Origin: Methylotetracoccus sp. | Lineage (GTDB): Bacteria; Pseudomonadota; Gammaproteobacteria; Methylococcales; Methylococcaceae | Assembly: GCA_025458755.1 (NCBI GenBank) | Contig: JALORT010000129.1 | Location: 1-12,147, forward strand | Reading direction: 5' to 3' | Length of the DNA: 12,147 nt | Part shown: positions 1-6,993 of the stretch, in pieces | How the letters are laid out: every line of letters begins with the position of its first letter | How positions within the stretch are numbered: the first letter of the stretch is position 1 | The notes under the pieces: generated by a model | What the model was told of the DNA's origin: nothing | Databases searched by the model: none | What the model saw: the letters and a program-made list of their open reading frames with translations, nothing else | Made by a program: the position numbers and the translations under genes

Positions 1-842
1 GTGCGCTGAACGGTGTGCTGATGGAATTGATCGACTGCGCTTCGCCGCAGTTGCAGGACGTGGTCATCTCCAGTGATCCCGGCGTTGCGTTCGAGGAAGC
101 CGACCTCGCATTTCTGGTGGGCGCCCGCCCGAGAACCCAGGGCATGGAGCGGCAGGATTTGCTGGTGGTCAACGCCGGCATTTTTTCCGAGCAGGGCCGG
201 GCGCTGAACGATCACGCCAAGCAAACCGTGAAAGTACTGGTGGTCGGCAATCCGGCCAACACCAACGCGCTGATTGCACTGAGCAACGCCCCTGATTTGC
301 CGCCGACTGCTTTTTCCGCCATGACACGCCTCGATCACAATCGGGCTGTCAGTCACTTGGCGGTCAAATGCGGCTGCCCGGTCACGGAGATCAAGAAGGT
401 TGCCATTTGGGGCAATCACTCCACGACCCAATTCCCCGACCTGCATCATGCACTCGTGCGCGGACATCCGGCGATGGCATTGCTCGATCCCCAATGGTAC
501 CGCGACGAATTCATCGCGACGGTGCAAAAGCGCGGAGCAGCAGTCATTGAGGCGCGCGGCAAATCCAGTGCGGCCTCCGCGGCGAATGCAGCGATTGACC
601 ATATGCGGGACTGGGTGCTCGGCACCCCGGCGGACGACTGGACCAGCATGGCTATCCCCAGTGACGGCAGTTACGGCATCGCTGAGGGCATCGTCTTCTC
701 GTTTCCAGTTCGGATCGGGAACGGTGAGCACCAGATCGTCCGGGAACTCGAAATCAATGAATTCAGCCGGGACCGCATCCAGCTGTCGGAACGGGAACTG
801 CTCACCGAACGCGGTATGGTGGGCCACCTGCTCGCCCGGTGA
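1..842 (+). CDS. mdh: malate dehydrogenase, 5'-truncated by the window edge
   Basis: This gene encodes NAD(P)-dependent malate dehydrogenase, which interconverts malate and oxaloacetate in the cytoplasm (TCA cycle). The frame is open from base 3, so the gene starts outside the window; about 279 residues are visible of roughly 325 expected. The missing part is the N-terminal nucleotide-binding glycine motif. Visible family signatures are ALNGVLMEL at the left edge, the mobile-loop arginines in [12 protein letters not shown] (codons near 117-152), [10 protein letters not shown] near 246-275, MTRLDHNRA near 321-347, and the catalytic histidine in [11 protein letters not shown] (His codon at 417-419). 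These match the MDH type with the GNHS-x-TQ(F/Y)PD signature, found in many proteobacteria and related to cytosolic eukaryotic MDH, rather than the E. coli Mdh type. The gene ends 24 bp from the convergent yadH, with no evident terminator between them. An in-frame GTG at 15 and ATG at 21 are internal, not starts. Confidence 0.96.
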   Translation, partial: ALNGVLMELIDCASPQLQDVVISSDPGVAFEEADLAFLVGARPRTQGMERQDLLVVNAGIFSEQGRALNDHAKQTVKVLVVGNPANTNALIALSNAPDLPPTAFSAMTRLDHNRAVSHLAVKCGCPVTEIKKVAIWGNHSTTQFPDLHHALVRGHPAMALLDPQWYRDEFIATVQKRGAAVIEARGKSSAASAANAAIDHMRDWVLGTPADDWTSMAIPSDGSYGIAEGIVFSFPVRIGNGEHQIVRELEINEFSRDRIQLSERELLTERGMVGHLLAR

Positions 843-866
843 ACTCCGGCGCGCACCGCGCTTCGC

Positions 867-1634
867 TCACGCCTTGATCCCAGTGCCTCGGCGCAACAGC
901 CACCAGGCCCACAGCGTCAGCGCGGCGGTCATCCCCGCGATCAGCATAAACGCCCGATCGACAGGCACATCGGAAATCCCGAGAAACCCGTAGCGAAACG
1001 CATTGACCATATGCAGGATGGGGTTCGCGAGCGAAACCCGGCGCCAGATCTCAGGTAGCAGATCAATTGAGTAGAAGACGCCGCCGAGGTAGACCAGCGG
1101 TGTCAGCACAAAATTCGGCACAATCGAGATGGCGTCGAAACTGTTTGCGAACACCGCGTTGATAAACCCGGCCAGCGAGAATAGCGCGGCGGTCAACAAC
1201 CCCATCCCCGCCAAGACCTCCCAATGTGCCACGCGCAGATCAGTGAAAAGGGCGGCGATACCGGTCACGACACAGCCTACCAATACGCCGCGTGCAATGC
1301 CGCCGCCGACATAGCCGGCGACAATCACCCCTTCCGAAACCGGCGCCACGATCAGCTCCTCGATGTGACGCTGAAACTTGGTCGAATAGAATGACGACAC
1401 GACGTTGCTGTAAGAATTCGTAATCACCGACATCAGCGTAATGCCGGGGACGATGTAGTCCAGGTAGGGAACACCGCCTATGGTTCCGATCCGCCGCCCC
1501 ATCAGTGCACCGAAGATCAGCAAATAGAGCCCATTGGTCACGGCCGCCGGTAGGATGGTTTGCGGCCATATGCGCAGGAAGCGATGAATCTCCTTGAACA
1601 GGATGGTCTGCAGCGCAATCCGTTGGGTACGCAC
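867..1634 (-). CDS. yadH: ABC-2 type transporter permease, YadH family
   Basis: This is the membrane subunit of an ABC exporter, the partner of the adjacent YadG-like ATPase. The protein is 255 residues, the same size as E. coli YadH (about 256). Recognisable stretches are FKEIHRFLRIWPQT near the N-terminus, YLDYIVPGITLMSVITN, KFQRHIEELIVAPV (the conserved ABC-2 cytoplasmic loop), AGYVGGGIARG, LTPLVYLGGVFYS and FRYGFLGISDVP near the C-terminus. About six hydrophobic segments are visible. The start is a GTG at 1634, chosen because AGGAGG lies 9 nt upstream and it follows the yadG stop by 4 nt. The frame stays open upstream to 1811, but that part overlaps yadG and reads as a shadow. Coupling to yadG is very likely. 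The substrate of YadGH in E. coli is not firmly known to me, so none is given here. Confidence 0.95.
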   Translation of the reverse strand: MRTQRIALQTILFKEIHRFLRIWPQTILPAAVTNGLYLLIFGALMGRRIGTIGGVPYLDYIVPGITLMSVITNSYSNVVSSFYSTKFQRHIEELIVAPVSEGVIVAGYVGGGIARGVLVGCVVTGIAALFTDLRVAHWEVLAGMGLLTAALFSLAGFINAVFANSFDAISIVPNFVLTPLVYLGGVFYSIDLLPEIWRRVSLANPILHMVNAFRYGFLGISDVPVDRAFMLIAGMTAALTLWAWWLLRRGTGIKA

Positions 1635-1638
1635 GCGA

Positions 1639-2571
1639 TCAAGCCTCCTGGGTAGAATCCCTGCGGTGGTCGACCAGCTGCATGAAGTACTGCTCCAGAC
1701 GGTTCGACGCATTCCGGAGACCGTGAATTTCGATGCCTTGCGCGCCGAGTTCGTTGAACAGTCGATGAATACCGGTCCCCGGAGGTAGCTCGGCCCTGAG
1801 CGTCCACGCATCGACCGGTTCGATCACGAAACCGTCGACGACAGGAGTCTGATCGATAGGCTGCTTCAGCTCGAGGGTATAGCGGTGCGTCTGCACTTGG
1901 GTCAACAGTTCCTGCATCCGGCTGTTCACCACGATCCGGCCATGGTCGATGATGGCGATGTGACGGCAGAGACTCTCCGCCTCCTCAAGATAGTGGGTCG
2001 TCAGAATAACGGTCGTGCCCTGGCGGTTGATGGTGCGCAGAAACTCCCACATGGAGTGACGGATCTCGACGTCCACACCGGCCGTCGGCTCGTCGAGGAT
2101 CAGCAGCCCCGGGTCGTGAACCAGGGCCCTGGCAATCATCAGCCGCCGCTTCATGCCGCCGGAAAGTTGGCGCGACACGGTATGACGTTTGTCCCAAAGA
2201 CTGACTTGCCGCAGACTGCGCTCCGCTCGCTCCATGGCTTCCCGGCGGCGGATGCCGTAATAACCCGCCTGGTTGACGACGATGTTGAACACGGTCTCAA
2301 ACTGATTGAAATTGATTTCCTGCGGCACCAGGCCGATCCGGCGTTTTGCAGCCTCCCGTTCGCGGCTCAAGTCATGTCCGAAAATTCGGACCTCACCGGA
2401 CGTCTTGTTAATCAGCGAGCAGATGATGCCGATCATCGTCGACTTGCCCGCGCCATTCGGACCGAGTAACGCGAAAAATTCGCCGGCCGGCACCGCCAGA
2501 TCGACACCCTGCAAGGCCTCGAAACCATTCTTGTAGGTCTTCCGGAGTTCTCGCAACGATAGTGCCGACAT
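1639..2571 (-). CDS. yadG: ABC transporter ATP-binding protein, YadG family
   Basis: This is the cytoplasmic ATPase that drives the YadH permease. It is 310 residues, close to E. coli YadG (308). Visible elements in order are Walker A GPNGAGKST (37-45), the Q-loop in LVPQE (around 84), the family-specific VNQAGYYGIRR (about 99-109), the signature LSGGMKRR (136-143), Walker B LLILDEP (156-162), the D-loop AGVD, and the switch histidine in TTHYLEEAE (His 193). The C-terminal extension of about 90 residues (NRLEQYFMQLV) is usual for this family. The start is the ATG at 2571, which aligns with the family N-terminus (MSALSLRELRKTYKNG); no strong Shine-Dalgarno precedes it. A longer frame to 2793 exists but overlaps ppx and has no family similarity. 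The gene is divergent from ppx and forms an operon with yadH. Confidence 0.96.
   Translation of the reverse strand: MSALSLRELRKTYKNGFEALQGVDLAVPAGEFFALLGPNGAGKSTMIGIICSLINKTSGEVRIFGHDLSREREAAKRRIGLVPQEINFNQFETVFNIVVNQAGYYGIRRREAMERAERSLRQVSLWDKRHTVSRQLSGGMKRRLMIARALVHDPGLLILDEPTAGVDVEIRHSMWEFLRTINRQGTTVILTTHYLEEAESLCRHIAIIDHGRIVVNSRMQELLTQVQTHRYTLELKQPIDQTPVVDGFVIEPVDAWTLRAELPPGTGIHRLFNELGAQGIEIHGLRNASNRLEQYFMQLVDHRRDSTQEA
1644..1649 (-). promoter_or_regulatory. ribosome binding site that fixes the yadH start
   Basis: On the minus strand AGGAGG lies inside the last codons of yadG (Gln-Glu-Ala then TGA). It is followed after 9 nt by the GTG at 1634. This perfect Shine-Dalgarno decides for the 255-residue start over the longer open frame, and it implies translational coupling between yadG and yadH. 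Confidence 0.85.
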
Positions 2572-2678
2572 GGCGGGTATTTTTTGATCTCGCTTTGAGT
2601 AGAATACGCGCAACTTGAAGTGCGAAGGCCGCGAACTGGACGCCTCGTCGGCTCTTCCGCCGGGACAGGCCGTGTCTC

Positions 2679-2697
2679 GGCATTCTAACAGAATGCC
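2679..2697. repeat. perfect 8-bp inverted repeat in the yadG/ppx divergent spacer
   Basis: GGCATTCT and AGAATGCC are exact reverse complements separated by AAC. The element sits in the 165-bp region between the divergent yadG and ppx starts, about 27 bp before the ppx Shine-Dalgarno. It could be an operator bound by a dimeric regulator, or an RNA hairpin in the ppx 5' UTR. It has no T-run after it on either strand, so it is not an intrinsic terminator. No known regulator motif is recognised. Confidence 0.5.
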
Positions 2698-2723
2698 CGT
2701 GCATGCCCCCGATCCACAACCCG

Positions 2724-2730
2724 CAGGAGG
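2724..2730 (+). promoter_or_regulatory. ribosome binding site fixing the GTG start of ppx
   Basis: CAGGAGG lies 6 nt before the GTG at 2737. The in-frame ATG seven codons in (MVAAVDLG) has no comparable site, so the GTG is preferred. Confidence 0.8.
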
Positions 2731-2736
2731 TCTTCC

Positions 2737-4233
2737 GTGCCAAACACACCGGAGATGGTCGCCGCCGTCGATCTCGGCTCGAACAGCTTTCACATGCTGG
2801 TCGCAGGGCTGCGCAACGGGAACCTGTCGATCCTAGACCGGCTCAGAGAACCGGTGCGGCTCGGCGCGGGCCTCGATGCACAGCGCTGCCTCACTGCTGA
2901 AGCGCAGGTTCGGGCGCTGGACTGCCTCGAGCGCTTCGGCCAACGGGTGCGCGACATGCCGCCCGGCAGCGTGCGCGCGGTCGGCACCAACACGTTCCGC
3001 GTCGCTGGCAACGCCAAACAATTCCTGAACCGCGCCGAGCACGCCCTGGGCCACCCGATCGAAATCGTCTCCGGCGCGGAGGAAGCCCGACTGATCTACC
3101 AGGGCGTCGCCCACAGCTTGGCTGCAGATGGCAGGCGTCGGCTCGTGATGGATATCGGAGGCGGCAGCACTGAGTTCATCATCGGCGTGGACAGCACGCC
3201 ATTACACAAGGAAAGCCTGCACATGGGCTGTGTTTCGATGAGCTTGAAATACTTTCCGGGCGGCAAGATCACGGCCAAGCGATTCAAGAAAGCTGTCATC
3301 GCCGCCCAGCAGGAACTGGAGCCGATCCAAGTCGCCTTTCGGAAGGGTCACTGGGAAGAGGCCGTCGGCGCATCAGGCAGCTTGCGCGCGATTCAGAAAA
3401 CCATCGTCACCGCGGGATGGAGCAAGGGCGGTATAACTGCCGAGGGGCTGGAACGCCTAGTGGAAGCGGCGCTGGCAGCCGGGGAAATAGCGAAGCTTTC
3501 CTCGCTGCCGGAGCTGAACCCGGAGCGGGCGCAGGTCTTCCCGGGCGGTCTGGCCATCGTGGATGCCACCTTCAAGAACCTCGGCATCGATGTCATGCAC
3601 GTCGCCGACGGTGCACTGCGCGAAGGACTGCTCTACGATCTGATCGGCCGTCTGCAACACGACGACGTGCGCAGCCGCACCGTCACCGCGATCGCCGACC
3701 GCTATCATGTGGATCGGGAACATGCCGAACGCGTGAGGAAGACCGTAGCTAGCTTGTCGGAACAGGCATTGGACACGGCCCGCGTAGATCGCGAAACAGC
3801 CTGGCAATGGCTGGACTGGGCCTGCGAGCTGCACGAAATCGGTCTCGACATCGCCCACAGTCAGTACCACAAACACAGCGCCTATATCGTCGAAAATGCG
3901 GATTTGCCGGGATTTTCCCAGCAGGACCAAAAGCTTCTCGCCACGCTGGTGCGCGCTCACCGCCGCAAGTTCCCGAGCAAGCTGTTCAAGGATCTCGCTC
4001 ACCCTTGGGATGACGTGGGACCGCGACTTGCCATGTTGCTGCGCCTCGGAATACTGCTCAACCGAAACCGCCGCCTGCTCGACCTGCCGCCACTCCAGGT
4101 GCAAATGACTGAAGCGTTAGTCACGCTCCAGTTTCCACAGGGATGGCTGGCCGAACATCCTCTGACCGCGGCCGATCTGGAACTGGAAGCGGAGTACCTG
4201 CGTGCAGCAGGCGTCGACTTGCGCTGCACCTGA
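2737..4233 (+). CDS. ppx: exopolyphosphatase / guanosine pentaphosphate phosphohydrolase (Ppx/GppA)
   Basis: This cytoplasmic phosphatase of the ASKHA (actin/Hsp70-like) fold releases phosphate from polyphosphate or converts pppGpp to ppGpp. It is 498 residues, within the family range (about 494-513). Visible motifs are the first phosphate loop VDLGSNSFHMLVA (11-23), AVGTNTFR (81-88), SGAEEARLI (112-120) with a conserved glutamate of the catalytic region, the second phosphate loop DIGGGSTE (139-146), and VADGALREGLLYDL near the end of the catalytic domain. The C-terminal all-helical HD-like domain follows (HEIGLDIAHSQYHKHSAYI, then VRAHRRKFPSKLF), which is typical of the long Ppx/GppA class. 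Sequence alone does not separate Ppx from GppA; no ppk lies next to it in the window. It is divergent from yadGH. The spacer 4234-4442 after it holds no gene and no convincing terminator. Confidence 0.94.
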   Translation: MPNTPEMVAAVDLGSNSFHMLVAGLRNGNLSILDRLREPVRLGAGLDAQRCLTAEAQVRALDCLERFGQRVRDMPPGSVRAVGTNTFRVAGNAKQFLNRAEHALGHPIEIVSGAEEARLIYQGVAHSLAADGRRRLVMDIGGGSTEFIIGVDSTPLHKESLHMGCVSMSLKYFPGGKITAKRFKKAVIAAQQELEPIQVAFRKGHWEEAVGASGSLRAIQKTIVTAGWSKGGITAEGLERLVEAALAAGEIAKLSSLPELNPERAQVFPGGLAIVDATFKNLGIDVMHVADGALREGLLYDLIGRLQHDDVRSRTVTAIADRYHVDREHAERVRKTVASLSEQALDTARVDRETAWQWLDWACELHEIGLDIAHSQYHKHSAYIVENADLPGFSQQDQKLLATLVRAHRRKFPSKLFKDLAHPWDDVGPRLAMLLRLGILLNRNRRLLDLPPLQVQMTEALVTLQFPQGWLAEHPLTAADLELEAEYLRAAGVDLRCT

Positions 4234-4442
4234 GACATCCCCGCATCAGCCGCACGACGATCTCTCAACCGCCTTCAGCGACCGCGGCGCTTGCTGCATG
4301 GCACGGCGCGACCCTGTCGCTGACATCAAAGGCGCGACGGCTCTCCTGAGCCTCATGCGGTACTCCCACCAGAACAGCCCTGGCGTGGGCTCTCTCCACC
4401 CAGCGGCAGCGACCTCAAGCCGGTGCAGGTGAAGCGTTCTCG

Positions 4443-5282
4443 ATGTTGAGCTACCGCCACGGTTATCACGCGGGAAATTTCGCCGATGTGCTGAAGCACG
4501 CCGTCCTGAGCCTGTTGTTGCTGGCACTGCGCAAAAAAGACAAACCCTTCCGTTACCTGGAAACGCACGCCGGGGCTGGCCGCTATGACCTCCGCGATAA
4601 ACTTGCGTTGAAGAATGCGGAGTCTCGTTCCGGTATCGTGCGGCTGTGGGAACGACCGGATATCCCCACGCTGCTTCAGGACTATATGGCGGCGGTGCGT
4701 TCCGCGAACGATGGGGATCGGCTGCGCTGGTATCCCGGTTCGCCGTTGATCGCCCGTCGACTGCTGAGACCCGGGGATACCATGGCCCTTTGCGAACTCC
4801 ACAGCACCGAGATTGTCCTGCTGCGGAGCCTGTTCGCGAGAGACCGGCAAGTCACCGTCTATCACCGGGACGGTTACGCCGCGCTGAATGCCTTGCTGCC
4901 CCCCGTCGAGCGCCGCGGTCTGGTGCTGTGCGATCCCGCGTTCGAGATCAAGGACGAACGCACAAGACTGTTCGATTCACTGGCATTGGCTCGGGCAAAA
5001 TGGCCGACCGGAATCTTCGCGATTTGGCACCCGATCCAGGAACGGCCTGTCACGGAGCGTCTTTACCGACGATTCGAAAACGCCGGAATCCCGAAGATTC
5101 TCCTGGCCGAGCTCTGCATTCTCCCGGATGCCACGACGAAGGCACTAAAAGGCAGCGGCATGCTGTTGATCAATCCGCCGTGGCGCATCGACGATGAATT
5201 GAAGGAATTGCTGCCGTGGTTGCTGGCGGTGCTGGCTTCAGAAGGGACCGGGAGCTGGCGGGTGGAATGGTTAACAACGTAA
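4443..5282 (+). CDS. rlmJ: 23S rRNA (adenine-2030 N6)-methyltransferase RlmJ
   Basis: This S-adenosylmethionine-dependent enzyme methylates A2030 of 23S rRNA. It is 279 residues, the E. coli RlmJ size (280). The N-terminus MLSYRHGYHAGNFADVLKH is nearly diagnostic and keeps Tyr4, His6 and Lys18. Motif I is YLETHAGAGRY (38-48), where E. coli has YLDTHAGAGRY. WYPGSPLIARRLL (96-108), the ELH stretch, the ATGIYA-like TGIFAIWHP segment and the C-terminal GMLLINPPWRIDDEL are all present. Motif IV, DPPY in the E. coli enzyme, reads DPAF here (residues 164-167, codons from 4932): the catalytic aspartate is kept, but the second proline is alanine and tyrosine is phenylalanine. A Shine-Dalgarno AGGTGA lies 10 nt before the ATG. 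The gene appears to be transcribed alone; a new promoter follows it. Confidence 0.95.
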   Translation: MLSYRHGYHAGNFADVLKHAVLSLLLLALRKKDKPFRYLETHAGAGRYDLRDKLALKNAESRSGIVRLWERPDIPTLLQDYMAAVRSANDGDRLRWYPGSPLIARRLLRPGDTMALCELHSTEIVLLRSLFARDRQVTVYHRDGYAALNALLPPVERRGLVLCDPAFEIKDERTRLFDSLALARAKWPTGIFAIWHPIQERPVTERLYRRFENAGIPKILLAELCILPDATTKALKGSGMLLINPPWRIDDELKELLPWLLAVLASEGTGSWRVEWLTT

Positions 5283-5360
5283 TATTATCAAATGCCTGAA
5301 TCAAAGTAGATCCGCGCGCGTGCAAGAGAGCATTTACGTCCGCCGAGGACAATTCAGGGC

Positions 5361-5388
5361 TTTTTTGCGAAATTGTGAATGCTATACT
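5361..5388 (+). promoter_or_regulatory. extended -10 promoter for the two-gene unknown unit
   Basis: TGC TATACT at 5380-5388 matches an extended -10 box (5 of 6 to TATAAT, with TGn). The -35 region is a run of T at 5361-5366 with a 16-nt spacer and is weak, as is common with an extended -10. Transcription would start near 5395, giving a leader of about 78 nt before the ATG at 5473. The surrounding 5280-5390 stretch is more AT-rich than the genes. Confidence 0.55.
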
Positions 5389-5394
5389 CGAGAT

Positions 5395-5472
5395 CGAGGG
5401 CTCAAGACGGGCCAGCCTTAAAGGGCGACACGCCAGGAAGGTTTTCCTGAACGAAACCCACAGGAGGCTGTA
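5395..5472 (+). other. leader with stacked hairpins upstream of the unknown genes
   Basis: The predicted 5' UTR contains a stem GGCG-ACA-CGCC at 5424-5434 and an adjacent, overlapping perfect 6-bp stem CAGGAA-GGTT-TTCCTG at 5434-5449. The Shine-Dalgarno AGGAGG is at 5462-5467, 5 nt before the ATG. The two stems share base 5434, so they may compete or stack. I compared it by eye with common riboswitch cores I know (c-di-GMP, TPP, FMN, SAM, cobalamin, fluoride) and it fits none. No T-run follows, so any control would be at translation or mRNA stability. Confidence 0.35.
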
Positions 5473-6100
5473 ATGATTGCATCCAATCGTGCCGGTGGAG
5501 CTTTGGTTACCGACGTGAATGTCAGGGAACACTTCAGGGACTCGATCCATTCCGCCTTGACCCATCAGAAAGTCGAGGCCACCGAAGATACCGTCTACTA
5601 CGTGGTCAATCTTCTGGCCCACTACACCCACGCGGAGAATCTGTTTTCCCAGACGGCGGAAGGCGTAGATCTCAAACCGCTGGCACTGATTTATGCCGAG
5701 GCCGTGGAGGCTCAGTCCGCGGAGGAACGGCATACGGCCCTTAAGCGGCTCGGCGATATCGCGCTGTTGATCTCGGGCCTGTTCTCTTCCAGTCTGAATC
5801 GGAAACGTAGATTACTACATGGCCATGGGCGGCAGCGCCTACGCTCATCTCAGCGATATCAGCCGCGGCACCGTGCGAGGTCGGGCCTTTTGCGCGATTT
5901 TCGGTGAGCTTTCGGACAAGTTTCCGCGGTTCGTCGACGTGCTCGCGGAAGTCAGCGAGCAGTCGGGTTTGAGTTCACAGACCGACATCATGCGTCTTTA
6001 TGAAATCTGGCTGCGGACCGGCAGCCGGCGAGCGGCCGAGCGTCTCCGGAAGCTCGGGATCGAACCGATTCAGAGTCCAGCCAGCCGTTTCCAGAACTGA
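5473..6100 (+). pseudogene. uncharacterised helical protein gene interrupted by a frameshift
   Basis: I do not recognise a named family. The first part (residues 1-111, start ATG at 5473 with AGGAGG 5 nt upstream) reads as a normal helical soluble protein up to LFSSSLNRK. The same frame then turns into arginine-rich nonsense (RRLLHGHGRQ) and stops at 5907. From about 5807 the next frame continues in good protein style, VDYYMAMGGSAYAHLSD, for 97 residues to the TGA at 6098-6100. Joined, the product would be about 208 residues without signal peptide or membrane segments. The change is equivalent to +1, -2 or -8 nt near 5803-5807, in CGGAAACGTAGATTAC. It may be a true mutation, a sequencing or assembly error, or much less likely a programmed shift. 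It lies 10 nt before the next gene and would be co-transcribed with it. Confidence 0.75.
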
Positions 6101-6110
6101 AGGAGGCACG

Positions 6111-6770
6111 ATGAAACTCAATGTCGTGCAGCAGATGTTGGAGGGGTTATACCGCATCTCGGTGGATTATGCGGTGGAGGACTTCGTCATCACCGATCCC
6201 GAGTTGGCCCGGCGCCTGGATGCCAGCGCCAACCCTCGAGAAAACCGCGAGAAGCTGCTGCTTGCGCAGCAAGGTGACGAAGTCCACCTGTCGCTCTACC
6301 TCGATGCGGCAATTCTGGAACGACTGGCCGAGGATTGTCCGCTCGATGCCCTGCATGGCGACAATCTCGAGGACTTTCTGCTCGCGCTGGAAGGCGTGAG
6401 CCATTTCCTATACGTCAGTTGGAACGCCGGATTCGATCGGGGCGTCACCTTACTGGAACTGGAGATGCAGGCGGAAGTGGACAAGTATGTTCTGGCCAGC
6501 TCGCTGTTCGCAAAGCAGCGCCGCGACCTGCCGCCAGCCCAGTTGTGGCGGTGCCTATTCGATTCTCCGAGCTTCGACCACGCTCTCGACGGCGAAGAGC
6601 GGTCGCGTTATGCGGACGCCAGCCACTACGCCGGGCGCTTCTGTTTTCAGTTGGAGCATCAATTCCTGAAGAAGAACCGCAACTCCGAGATGATGACGGA
6701 ACTGCGTAAATTCTACCGCATGACGCAGACCGGCAAGATCAGTCACATCAACGCCGCCTACGCCGCTTGA
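6111..6770 (+). CDS. conserved-looking hypothetical protein, 219 residues
   Basis: I do not recognise a characterised family. The start is the ATG at 6111, preceded by AGGAGG at 6101-6106; the longer open frame from 6000 overlaps the upstream gene and is rejected. The product has no signal peptide and no membrane segment and looks mainly helical. Stretches that look constrained are MLEGLYRISVDYAVEDFVI near the N-terminus, LEGVSHFLYVSWNA in the middle, LLELEMQAEVDKYV just after it, and the aromatic- and basic-rich C-terminus (HYAGRFCFQLEHQFL, then ELRKFYRM). Acidic residues dominate the first half. It follows the frameshifted gene by 10 nt and shares its promoter, so the two probably act together. 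A short GC stem (6762-6766 with 6774-6778) overlaps its stop codon, but only a weak T-run follows. Confidence 0.85.
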   Translation: MKLNVVQQMLEGLYRISVDYAVEDFVITDPELARRLDASANPRENREKLLLAQQGDEVHLSLYLDAAILERLAEDCPLDALHGDNLEDFLLALEGVSHFLYVSWNAGFDRGVTLLELEMQAEVDKYVLASSLFAKQRRDLPPAQLWRCLFDSPSFDHALDGEERSRYADASHYAGRFCFQLEHQFLKKNRNSEMMTELRKFYRMTQTGKISHINAAYAA

Positions 6771-6993
6771 GGCGCGGCTTTCCATTGACCGGCACCTGAT
6801 TCCACCCCCTCCGCGTGAGCGCAGCCGGCTTGGGACCCTTCCCCTGGCCGGCATCCTCCCACCCTGCCCCTCTGCGTGTTTTCTGCATTCGCGTTCCGGC
6901 GGCCCCATGAGGCGTCGCGAGCGATCCTTTTGTGGTAGGCTTCCGCGCCAAACGTAAGGTTCCATAAATAAATCCAGTCAGTGAGTGTGGGGC
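6771..6993 (+). other. C-rich spacer before the antiporter gene
   Basis: These 223 bp hold no credible gene. The stretch at about 6800-6890 is C-rich and G-poor on the plus strand, with CCGGC and GCCGG as a loose inverted repeat around it. That composition would suit a Rho loading site ending the upstream unit, but this is inference. The last 40 bp are AT-rich (CCATAAATAAAT at 6962-6973) and may contain the antiporter promoter; no clear -35/-10 pair is visible. Confidence 0.4.

Noticed and set aside
1635..1811. Longer yadH frame starting at 1811
   Set aside because: It lies entirely inside yadG coding sequence; AGGAGG at 1644-1649 and the family length point to the GTG at 1634.
2572..2793. 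N-terminal extension of the yadG frame to a start at 2793
   Set aside because: It overlaps the ppx start on the other strand, is not found in the family's size or motif layout, and the ATG at 2571 aligns with the usual N-terminus.
3457..4104. 215-residue minus-strand open frame inside ppx
   Set aside because: It is antisense to a clear Ppx/GppA coding region; a GC-rich shadow with no recognisable domain.
5395..5472. Known riboswitch class in the leader
   Set aside because: The sequence lacks the core motifs of the classes I can recall; only generic stems remain.
5803..5811. Programmed +1 frameshift in the 5473 gene
   Set aside because: CGG AAA CGT AGA contains no slippery run or in-frame stop of the kinds known to direct frameshifting; mutation or sequence error is simpler.
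6000..6110. Upstream extension of the 6111 gene to 6000
   Set aside because: It overlaps the end of the preceding gene, and AGGAGG at 6101-6106 marks the ATG at 6111.
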